Assembly: GCA_036245805.1 (NCBI GenBank)
Contig: BTRK01000005.1
Location: 5,580,001-5,644,000, forward strand
Length of the DNA: 64,000 nt
Reading direction: 5' to 3'
From: Pristionchus mayeri
Taxonomy: Eukaryota; Nematoda; Chromadorea; Rhabditida; Neodiplogasteridae
Part shown: positions 32,579-42,515 of the stretch, piece after piece
Layout of the letters: every line of letters starts with the position of its first letter
How positions within the stretch are numbered: position 1 is the first letter of the stretch
Position numbers and translations under genes: made by a program
The notes under the pieces: generated by a model
Databases searched by the model: none
Told to the model about the DNA's origin: nothing
What the model saw: the letters and a program-made list of their open reading frames with translations, nothing else

Positions 32579-34024
32579 TTACAAGAACGAACACTTTTTA
32601 GCCGGCGGAACCTGCCCGCAATCCTGGATGATGGCAGGGGCAGAGACGCTGCTATCCCGATTGCCACACCCTTCCACTTTCCTGACGACCTCCATGCCAT
32701 CTGTGACGCGCCCGAAGACGACGTGATTGTCGTCGAGGTGCTCGGCCTTCGCGGTGCAGATGAAGAACTGCGATCCGTTCGTGTTCGGACCCGTGTTAGC
32801 CTACAAAGAACACCGTTTTGCCAAAGCAATTTTATCAGTTGCATTTAGCAGAAATGGTTGGACTCTCCTAATAATACACGCCCTCTCGCCTGATAAACGA
32901 TTTATTGAGCGGGTAAGATGATGGACGAAATTCCGGAGCCGTGTATCAGAAACAATGTGGATGCCTAGGCCGTTTTTGATACTAACCATCGACAGGACGC
33001 CGGGGCCGGTGTGACGCTCCTTGAAGTTCTCGTCAGCAAACTTCTCTCGGTAGATGGACTCGCCACCCTTGCCGTCTCCACGAGTGAAGTCTCCTCCCTG
33101 GAATTGTTTGTAACTAAAGGGGCCAAGTCTCGAAATTGGCAAAATTTCAGCAAAAAATGCAAAGTTATCACCCGTGAAACATTTTAATTTGCACCTTTCG
33201 CTAATCACGGAAAAGCAGTGATTTTGCAAAAACAAGAGAACGGGTGTAATCAGCAAATTCAAATAATTTCCCGGGTGTTGTGTAACTTCAATGTTTCATT
33301 AAAATAAATACAATTATATACCTGGATCATCAAGAGCGGGATGATGCGATGGAAGGGCGATCCCTTGTAGTGGAGAGGCTTGCCAGAGGCTCCGATGCCC
33401 TTCTCTCCCGTGCACAGGGCCCGGAAGTTCTCGGCCGTGCGGGGGCAGACATCGGAGAACAACTGAAAAGCGCAATTAACAAATTAATTAATGTTCGCGT
33501 TAACAGCATGCTAACTCTACAGAAAAGGGTCTGAGTCTAACCGCAACCAGGACACTTGAATTACAACTGAAACGTAAATTCGCCCTCCCTCGCGATGCGC
33601 AGATCTCACCAGGCGGAATTGTGTTTCACTCCTAATATGAGGTAAAAATGTGCTCCAAGTGGCCAAATTGGGGTAATTGCGTTATGTTTAAGAGTATTTT
33701 CAAATAACGAATCTCTTTCAAACAGCCTATTCCCGAGTTTTGCAGCCCGGGTTTTCGCGGACCATTCAAAATCTTAATCCCCCTTATCTGGAGAGCTTAT
33801 GAAGACTACCGACCTATCATCTTCTGAGCGTTTCCGCCTGATAAGATAAATTGATTGATTGATTGATCTGGAGAACAATGGGGGTCAGAACGCTGTGCGT
33901 TAATTCGACAAATATAAAAGTGCACAGAATAACCAACCTCCATTGTGATTCTCCCGGCGGGCTTGCCCTTGATGGCGATGTCAAAAAAGACGAGAGGGCG
34001 GGCGGGAGTCTGCCGGGAGGACAT
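32579..34024 (-). CDS. Cyclophilin-type peptidyl-prolyl cis-trans isomerase, 186 aa
   Basis: complement(join(32579..32800,32987..33097,33322..33462,33938..34024)); exons of 87, 141, 111 and 222 nt, all phase 0. The fold catalyses proline isomerisation in proteins (family knowledge). Visible motifs are [30 protein letters not shown] with the [12 protein letters not shown] insertion seen in Cyp40-like divergent-loop cyclophilins, FHRII (catalytic Arg68), Gln76, [31 protein letters not shown] (Phe126) and [12 protein letters not shown] (His139). The residue equivalent to human CypA Trp121 is His134, which in other cyclophilins lowers cyclosporin affinity. PLLMIQ replaces the usual F-M-Q stretch. 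No signal peptide is evident, so probably cytosolic or nuclear. The C-terminus ends in CSFL. A decayed copy of exon 4 is at 54359-54499. Confidence 0.95.
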
Positions 34025-35146
34025 AACCGGACTGTAATTAGGAACAGTCTATCCGCACGTTTTCGCGTACAAACGCAGTGAAAGTAGACGCGTAAATGGG
34101 TAAGGAACATGACCTAGGATCAATTAACTAAGAAAAGTGTGACTTGAAAACAAGAGGTGTCATGACGAATAATCGGGAAAACTTCGTGAGTAATAGTGGA
34201 AAGTAAATGAGGAACAGCAAAATAACGAGGAAAGTCATAATTCTGCAGAAGTGCTCGTCAATGGAAAGAGAGAGAAGGACAATGGCAAAAAAATATAAAC
34301 AGACACAACCAACTTATAAAGAAGATGACTTGAAACACGCGCAACAAAGAACAAGATCCAACGTCAACTAACAGTCTCATCAGATTCGTTGAGAACGCGT
34401 ACCCTCTCCGTATCGTACACTCTCTCGTTGCTGCAGCTGCAAAATTCAAAATCGCGCACGGAAGATGTGCTAAAAGTCGGATGTCAAATGCCGGATGTCG
34501 CCACTCTTTGCAACCGACTACTACCTTTTTAGATCAGTTTCATTTTTACTGTGAATATTCGTAATTATTGAATTATTGGTACGTGCTGTCTAAATCGCAA
34601 TTACATAGTCCAGTTTGAAATTGTGCTAACCGTCCCTATGCGTCCCACACTCTCGCTGCGAGACGAGAGAGTGTGCGAATTCAAGAGACGGTTACCTGAA
34701 TTTGGATCTCTAACTCCGTTAGACAAATTGACGTGTTTCTACTGCGCAATCCAGTTTCCTTCCTCGTGTGCATGCGCTTATATACGATACTGAGTCCCTT
34801 CATTTTCCGTGCGCTCTCGATTTTTGATGCACCAGAGACAAGCCTCCTCCTTCAGGCGAATACTCAGTGGCAGTGTGCAGTTCGAGCGTCTCCCTCGCGT
34901 GCGTACACGAATGAGCGTATTCTTTCAAACGTAATTTTGCTGCCCTCTGTTACCGTCCTCATGATCTATTGAAACAAAAGACAAGATTGCTTTGTATGTT
35001 GCGTGCGCAACACTGGTTCGACGAATGAATTATGAGCTTCTCTATAACATACTGGATTCAGAATGTTTCTTATTAAAATTTAGTGAATTCGAACATTACT
35101 AACTGTTAAGTGATAGTTATTTCATAATTGTGGTTATTGCAGCACG
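34025..35146. other. Spacer upstream of cyclophilin, between the two duplicated blocks
   Basis: No supported gene in 1.1 kb; it should contain the cyclophilin promoter. One CTCTCTCG-family hairpin (34628-34693) is present. Confidence 0.45.
34628..34693. repeat. Small hairpin element
   Basis: AACCGTC ... GACGGTT form the outer arms, with CACACTCTCG ... CGAGAGAGTGTG as the inner stem around a short loop. Confidence 0.7.
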
Positions 35147-35230
35147 AAAGCCGAGGTTGCAAAGATGATTTAGAGGAACGAGTTCCTCGAGTATTCCACC
35201 TTCGGAGGAAGCACTTAGTATCCAGAAAAA
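35147..35230 (+). pseudogene. Guanylate kinase exon 4 fragment
   Basis: After TTATTGCAG the sequence follows exon 4 of the guanylate kinase gene: S-T-K-A-E-V-A-K-M-I, then a TAG stop, N-E-F-L-E-Y-S-T-F-G-G-S-T and a second stop. The intron-side acceptor is retained, so this is a genomic fragment. It lies immediately 5' of the second MCPH1 copy. Confidence 0.88.
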
Positions 35231-36069
35231 GTGTATCCACTTGACGCGCAGCGCCGCGCACGCTGCGCGTCACTCAGCAGGAGAGTGATGAGGAGCGAAA
35301 CGACGTCTTCGTTGAGGAGTCACCTGCGAGGATCTATCCGAGACTGTCCGTGCTCAAGGTGAGCGAAATTACGAATAACTTTTACGGGAATTATGCTAAC
35401 TGCTAGGCAAAGGTCGACTAATGTCTTGTGCAAACGGGAGCAGTTTTGATAGTACAATTGATTCTACTTTTTTTGCCTAGCGCTGAAACTGCAAATCTCA
35501 AAGTGCTAAAATAATAACAGTAATCTTTTCAGGAAACGAATTTCCGCCACCTCGACTACACTCATCTCAGCCAAAGAAAGGGCAGCTACAGAAGCCTCGT
35601 GCAGAGTCCGCAGAGTCAGAGGGTACGGTAGGATGAGAGTACTGTAATCTGGGGTAGCGGGATACTGTAGCCTGGAGTGAACCAGGGGCGATTAACGAGC
35701 AGTCTTCATGAATCACTATTTTTTTGAATATTTTTCTGCGCTCTATCCCTTCCTTTAATCATCTTGACGAGATAGTCCGATTTTTGGCAACCCTGCGGAA
35801 CCCAAAATTATCGGGATCCGTATTTCGCCTAGTCCTCTTACTTTTACTTTTTTCTCCATTATATATTTAGTTCCACACACATATAAGTTATCATTTTCGT
35901 GGAAAGATCGATATTACGCCCTTTTATCTGATTTTGATGTTTGATCTCTTCAGAGCCCCGCCCTCTCTTCGCAGAACAACTCGGTGGCGAAAGAATGCGA
36001 GTGCGGCAGCCAGGCACACGATAAATCATCGGATGAGGTGAGCGGGAGGAACTTCAGTTTAACGAAAAC

Positions 36070-36261
36070 TAGTGGTCGAAAGAGTAGGCCACACAAATTG
36101 AAAAAAGTGGGCACGTTTCTAAAATTTTCATATGAAATCGTTGAAAATGAGGGCATTTTTACAACTATCAAAAATTATTTATAAATGGGTACGTTTTCCA
36201 CTTGTCTGGACCCCAAAAACCAGACACATTATGCCATCTAGGACTTAATTTTCGACCACTG
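36070..36261. mobile_element. hAT-type MITE, 192 bp, 'CAGTGGTCGAAA' family
   Basis: Ends TAGTGGTCGAAAG and TTTTCGACCACTG; imperfect 8-bp flanks ACGAAAAC and GCGAAAAT. The matching intron of copy 1 (about 13605-13625) is uninterrupted. Confidence 0.8.
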
Positions 36262-36445
36262 GCGAAAATTGTAAATTGTACATACAAGTAGCAGTAGATT
36301 TCGGGCCGCATTTGTCATACTAGGCAACTGAGTTTGCTGGTTTTTGATCTGTACTGCTTTTTCTTCTGCAAAAAATCCTACGAGTACAAATACAATCTAC
36401 TGCGCTTGTGAATGGTTTCCTTCTTGCATACACACTAGGGATATT

Positions 36446-36566
36446 TTATTGGAAAATGTTCGGTGTCCTTTCAGGTATGTTTTAGAGATGTTATATACCT
36501 GATCAGCGTTTGTTTATGCAGCACGCCTGAAACTTTACTGAAAATAAAGTAAACATTTTCCAATAA
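36446..36566. mobile_element. Short TIR element, 121 bp
   Basis: TTATTGGAAAATGTT and AACATTTTCCAATAA are perfect 15-bp inverted ends; no clear target duplication was found. Not seen in copy 1. Confidence 0.6.
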
Positions 36567-36659
36567 GAGAACTCTAATACACACCCAACCGGCGAGAGAG
36601 TGTGCACGATTGAGTGAGTCAGAGAGAAAGTTCGATTACCGTATCCTATCGTACACCAG

Positions 36660-36702
36660 AACGCACCGCCCACGCTGCGCCTCACTCATGAAGACGAGAA
36701 CG
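36660..36702 (+). pseudogene. Orphan MCPH1 N-terminal repeat exon
   Basis: CACCAG is followed by codons for NAPPTLRLTHEDEN, a third version of the APRTLRVTQ unit encoded by exons 4 and 5 of the intact gene. The upstream GATTACCGTATC...TCGTACACCAG resembles the introns before those exons. No donor was found, and the exon lies out of order, next to the MYRGLERRF exon. Confidence 0.7.
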
Positions 36703-36862
36703 TTCCCTGTTTTCAGATGTATCGCGGGCTGGAACGTCGTTTCGCCGAGGCGCTGAATGTGAGTGGAAGTCAGCAACTGAGAGGAGAGGAGAGTGGAGAA
36801 AGCATCATGGCTGGTTAGGTTTATTTTCTTTTTTCATATTATTTAATTAATTGCCTAAATTA

Positions 36863-37760
36863 TAAGGCTGTTGCATAAGTTCCTTTCTTTTTTCTTTTGG
36901 ACAATTCTGCTGCAGTACGTGGACAGACGAGATATTCTGATTACCCTGTGATATGGTCTTGATGGTGGATTACACCCATGAAATGGTTTTGAATCTGCTC
37001 ACTATATTGGGTGGCTAGCACGTTTCAGAAAATGACCATCGAAAAACGGCGATTTTTAGCATTTTGAGTTGGGCCCTTGTTGCCGAGAATCCGTGGCATT
37101 CTGATTCTGCGCAATCATCCAGTACTAGGACAAGAGTTGATTGTTCACTTATGTGCAAAAAATCCGTATTCAAATACGTGTGGTAAACAGGGGATACCCA
37201 AATCTGTTGATTTCAACGTGTGAATCTCGACGTATATTTTTCAAACAATTCAGCTCGTGAAAGGACAGACCAATCTTTTCCTAAATATGATTGCATATAT
37301 GCACGGTAAGGTACTTCACAACCCATCACAATTCAGCCCTTCTCATCGATGTCTATGAATTATGTGGCAAATATTTTGAAATCCATATTTTCAGAAAGAG
37401 TGAATATCTCATCGGGCCCATATTTCATGCAGGGTTTTTAAGGCGCATTTATCGCGATATGTCATATGAGATACCCAATCATATTGCTTTAGAATAGTGT
37501 GACAAATTCAGCACTATCACTGCTCTCCTCAGAGCTGTGAATAATTGAACACTCGGATCAAACATACTAGTACGATGACTTCCGATCTAAATTGACCCAT
37601 GCTCACTGATATAATCGAACCAAGATCGTGCGCGATATAGAGTGTACTCATGCCCCAATCAACTGTAACAAACCATTTGTTGATTGGTCGATTGCAAAGA
37701 ACAGTGGGGGTTACAATGTTCATGCATGAAAAAAAGAAAGGAACTTATGCAACAGCCTAA
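36863..37760. mobile_element. Mariner-type non-autonomous element, 898 bp
   Basis: TAAGGCTGTTGCATAAGTTC and the inverse GAACTTATGCAACAGCCTAA at the ends (one mismatch), flanked by TA. No recognisable transposase motif in the body. Absent from copy 1. Confidence 0.82.
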
Positions 37761-38452
37761 TAGTTCTCGACTTGTATGGAAATAGAATTAGGAAGCTCGT
37801 ATTGGAGTAGAAAAAATGGAGAGATGGTTTGTCATATCTCTTGTTAGTGCGTTGATATGTCGTGAAAAGTAGCATGGATGTTGATCCGTTAGGATTGAGG
37901 TTTCAACAAAGTATTTCATTTATGTATGAATGGGGGACCGAGTAATTGTGCATTGTTGTGACTAGGTAAATTACATATGCGACACCTGCAACATTCTTGC
38001 ACCACTGTACCTCCTTTGCTGTCGAGCTAAGGTATGGGCTGGTATTTCCTTGGATTCCTAGTCGTAAAAATATTTTTAAAAAACACACCTTTCTTCTATT
38101 GAACAGGTAATGACAAGATAGACATTTTTGATTTTTGATCAATGCATTCTTTCCTTTCCAAGTATGGCGACACTAATGGCCCATTACGCGTATCGTACAT
38201 TCAATTACGCTGATTGAAAAAAAAACATTAATTGCAAGTGTTGTGGCGCTGATCGAGACTCGTTGCTGTGATGAGGCTCTCGTGCGGAAGAGACTGAGGA
38301 AGATGGGAGCAACGGTGGGTTACTGTAGAATTTGATTCCTGCCGGATTCTGGTGTCGCGTGATATTCTTAGCTGCGATGTTTTTGTTTGTTTCAACGCTA
38401 TGTTGATCACACGTGCATATTAAAACGCATTATCTGTAAGAGTGCAGGTGGG

Positions 38453-39897
38453 GTGGCACAACTCCGGCAAAATGATCGCCCGGGGCTCAAACTTTCAGAA
38501 TATGATCCCTAGGGGCAATTAATCTTTCCACCGGAAGTAGGACCCGAAATTTCAATTATGATCTACAAAAATCGATAATTACAAACTTGCGAATTAGACG
38601 TCGTGTTATACATCATTCGAAAGAGCGTGAAAAGTTATATAATTATCTACGTTTTCACACAATTTGGTCAAGAAGATCTTGCAAAAAATGTAAAAGTATG
38701 AAAAATTTCCCCATTTTACTCAAATTTGGTGCCAGCTACCCATCTTAAATGCCCAGCTTCATCCCAGACTTGACATATATTATGCGAAATTCATCGTAGA
38801 ATCCGACTATGTTGTGAAACCGGCAAATATTCGGTGCCCAAGAACCGAAAAGATAGTCGGTATGGAGCGTACTATACCCAAAATTTCATTTCAGATTAAC
38901 TTCTTATTAGTTTTTAAGCAGTATTTGCACATTTTCGTCGAAATATTGTCATTACCAACATGCTGGAACATAATGCGACATATCCCACCTCTTAATGATT
39001 TGAATAAACAATTTCGATTTTCAGACCCAAAAATTTTCGAGTTTTTGAAAATTTTTGAAATCTTTGAAATTTTGACTTATAATTGATCGTTGAGCCTGTA
39101 TCACTTCATTCAAATGTAAAAATCGAATATTGTTAACAATTTTTGAAGTTTCTCAATATTACCCCTGTCTGAACAGCATTGAAAACACAAAATTCAAAAA
39201 GTTTTGTATTTGTACTCAACTTGCGCTTAATGTACTCTAAAATAATTAAAAATGACCTCGAAACTCATTCTAGACTATTAAATCGATGATTTCAAAAATT
39301 TTCAAAAACTCGAAAATTTTTGGGTCTGAAAATCGAAATTTTTTATTCAAATCATTAAGAGGTGGGATCTGTCGCATTATGTTCCAGCATGTTGGTAATG
39401 ACAATATTTCGACGAAAAGGTGCAAATACTGCTTAAAAACTAAGAAAAGGTTAATTTGAAATGACATTTTGGGTGTAGTACGCTCCATACCGACTATCTT
39501 TTCGGTTCTTGGGCACCGAATATTTGCCGGTTTCACAACATAGTCGGATTCTACGATGAATTTCATATAATATATGTCAAATCTGGGATGAAGTTGGGCA
39601 TTTAAGATGGGTAGCTGGCACCAAATTTGAGTAAAATGGGGAAATTTTTCATACTTTTACATTTTTTGCACGATCTTCTTGACCAAATTGTGTGAAAACG
39701 TAGATAATTATATAAATTTTCACGCTCTTTCGAATGATGTATAACACGAGGTCCAATTCACAAGTTTATAATTATCGATTTTTGTAGGTCAAAATTGAAA
39801 TTTCGGCTCCTACTTCCGGTGGAAAGATTAATTGCCCCTAGGGATCATATTCTGAAAGTTTGAGCCCCGGGCGATCATTTTGGCGGAGTTGTGCCAC
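38453..39897. mobile_element. Palindromic element, about 1445 bp, in copy-2 intron
   Basis: GTGGCACAACTCCGGCAAAA pairs with the inverted end GGCGGAGTTGTGCCAC. The arms meet at a roughly 200-bp centre at about 39075-39285. No transposase. The matching intron of copy 1 (14633-14971) lacks it. Confidence 0.85.
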
Positions 39898-40591
39898 TAT
39901 CAGAGGCTTTCACTGCGTTCTTATGGAGAACGCGTTTTAACCACATAATATGTTCTTCTTTTACTGTTCTTATTATTGGATCGATAGTATTAAAAATCGA
40001 GAGTGTAAGCGCCTAACTCTACTCCTTGCAGATCAATCGCTTCCCCTCCGCAGCAGTCACGCACATCATATGGTCGAATGGAGGTGAGAAAGAAGTGAAC
40101 CTCAAAGCGGAGTCTTCCGACTGCGCTGTGTTTTATTGAACGTTTTTTTTCAAGCTGGAATTTTAAACAACCGATAATGCGATCAGTTCAATCGGATGCT
40201 AAGTGGTTACTTGTTTCAAGAATACCTCAAAATTGAGTCTTCCTCATCGCCGCCAATGAAAAGTTCTTAGCGTTGGATAATACCATTTATAAAAATTTGA
40301 GCTCTGCACCATCCGACGTACTGTGGAATTTGAATGCAAACATACTTGTGACGCAATAGCCCATTTGTCGCTACATTTCCTTGAGAAACACCAATTCACC
40401 GACTTCGGTCGCAATCCCGTCTACCGTAATCCCCTCTACCCTTATTCAGGCGATTCCTCCGTGCTGCGTGCAGCTCTCGATGGCTGCAGCGAGCTACCAC
40501 ACGTCCTTCCGCCCGCGTGGGTGCACGAGTGAGTTATTTTATCCTCGTCATGTTGCTAATATTGGAACAGGGAGACAACTTGCTCTATCTA

Positions 40592-41846
40592 TTAGGTTGA
40601 ACAGAAAGTCTTTATAAACTGTTTTGCTCGATCACTGCTCAGTGCAGGAGACCTTTGGTGTTCCCTCGCCTCTAGTGAATAACACATGACAAAGGGACTA
40701 TGTGGTCAACAACCTCCCATTCCACTCTTTTCATTCTGCCACTAGTAAGACCACGATGTTTGTTCCCACGGCCTTGCACATCCGCAACGTTCTGTTATTC
40801 TTATTCCTCTCTCACACTACAATGATGGAATCGGAACGTCAGTTGGCTGAAGTCTACGAGTCATATGCCCCTCACTACCAGACCATACGCAATTGGTACC
40901 AACGCTTCGAGAAGGGGGACTTTTCCATGGATGATCGTGACCGGTCTGGGAGGCCACCCGAGCTGGATTTGGATGCACTACGGATCGTAGTGGAATCGGA
41001 TCCCTTCCAAAGCACCCGCGACATGGCATCCACACTTAGGGTATCGCAAGGCACCATCGTAAATGGTTTGGTCTCCATTGACAAGAAGAAGAAGCTAGGC
41101 CGTTTCATACCCCACGAATTGACCCAAGACCAGCTTGACCACCGAGTTGACGATTCCCTTTCTCTACTCACTCTTCACGCTGGAGATCGATGGTTGGACC
41201 GTCTCATAACAGGGGACGAGAAGTGGGTCTACTATGAGAATCACCATAGGAGGGCACAGTGGGTGGATGCCAATGAGACCCCACAGGACGTCGCAAAGCC
41301 TGACCTTCACCCCAAGAAAATCTTGCTCTCTGTCTGGTGGGGAGTGGATGGCTTGATTTACTGGGAACTCCTACCTGAGGGGGGGGGGGACAATTACTGC
41401 AGACGTCTACACGAAACAACTACAGAATCTCAAGAAGAAAGTCGCACAATCTCCCCTGAACGGCAAGAAAGTGTACTATCAACACGATAACGCCCGACCC
41501 CATGTTGCACGGCAGGTCAAGCAGGAGCTGTCCAAATATGGCTGGATGATTCTCCCTCATCCACCGTATTCTCCTGACTTGGCCCCTTCGGATGATTGGT
41601 TGTTCTCGGATCTGACCCGTCATCTCGATCAGAGATCCTTCACTTCCCGTGGGGCGATCGAGGCCGCACTCAAGCAATATTTTGATTCGCGCCGAGATGG
41701 GTTCTATAAGGAGGGAATCCATAAGTTGCCTGAACGTTGGAGATTTGTCGTAGATAACAATGGTGCATATGTTTGATTTTGATCTTGTGCTTTATTGTCA
41801 GAAGAAAGGAAATAAAAAGTTTATAAAGACTTTCTGTTTAACCTAA
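40592..41846 (+). mobile_element. Second mariner transposon, 1255 bp, frameshifted
   Basis: TTAGGTTGAACAGAAAGTCT inverted at both ends (one mismatch near the 3' end), flanked by TA (40590-40591, 41847-41848). Its termini differ from the 23.9-kb mariner, so it is a distinct family. It is inserted in copy 2 only. Confidence 0.93.
40756..41776 (+). pseudogene. Mariner transposase broken by a homopolymer frameshift
   Basis: The frame from ATG 40756 runs through helix-turn-helix and GRPPELD to the first catalytic Asp in GDEKWVYYEN, then leaves frame in an 11-G run at about 41379-41389. The other two catalytic residues lie in a +1 frame in HDNARPH and APSDDW, with 34 residues between them (D,D34D). 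One extra or missing G is the only lesion noticed. Confidence 0.88.
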
Positions 41847-42350
41847 TAGTATTTGTGTAACTATGTTTCACCACGTTTGAAGGTCGTGGAAACAGATTAG
41901 TGTGTTTGATTGTTTTGAGTACAAGAATAGGAAAAGCTTACGAAATTGTTAAATGATATCTTTGTCCTTCTATTAGTCGTGGAGAGGTGTTCGATGTGTG
42001 TAATCCTTTGGCATAATTAGTCTCTTCCAGATCGTACACTTCCTCCATTCGTCAGCCCGAGTCAGCATTTTCCCTCTGTGACGAGAGATACGTGAGTGGA
42101 GTGGAGAGGAGAAGGAGCAGTGCGGTGCACGGTGAGCGGACGATTTTTCAAAGTTAATAATTACTAATTGATGTTCGACAAATATGTGACTAATAGCATG
42201 ACACAGTGAAAAGAAGGGGATGAAACTCGAATTGCGCAAGGGAAGAATTTTTTTGTCCACAAAAGCCGTGCAAGGTATTAGTGAAATACCACACATAAGA
42301 ACGATGTTGAACAGCAGAAACCTGACTATCCCAGGCATATCTCATACTGG

Positions 42351-42441
42351 GCTCTGGGTCGGATGAGAACAATTTCGGTATGCCGCCTTTGTCATATCAA
42401 AGGTGGCATGACGCAATAGTTCTCATTCGATATAGTGCCTA
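42351..42441. mobile_element. MITE of the GGATGAGAA family, shared with copy 1
   Basis: Same insertion as 16023-16113, including GGTCGGATGAGAAC and GTTCTCATTCGATATAGTGCC ends. Confidence 0.6.
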
Positions 42442-42515
42442 ATCGTGCATTTTCCAGCCGCTCCCTAATCGTGCATTTTCCAGCCGCTCCCTAATCGTGC
42501 ATTTTCCAGCCGCTG
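42438..42515 (+). repeat. Triple 26-bp repeat carrying a splice-acceptor-like sequence
   Basis: Three tandem copies of CCTAATCGTGCATTTTCCAG plus CCGCTC. The block sits upstream of the exon whose true acceptor (42692) also reads TTTCCAG|CCGCTCC. Copy 1 has a single unit at about 16112-16138. Confidence 0.9.

Noticed and set aside
35243..35360. Second MCPH1 copy as a functional shorter gene
   Set aside because: No start codon or first exons were found, and at least three separate splice or frame lesions follow; listed as a pseudogene with a stated caveat.
36863..37760. A degenerate mariner transposase in the 898-bp TA-flanked element
   Set aside because: No DEKW, DNARPH or SPDL-type motif was seen in any frame; treated as non-autonomous.
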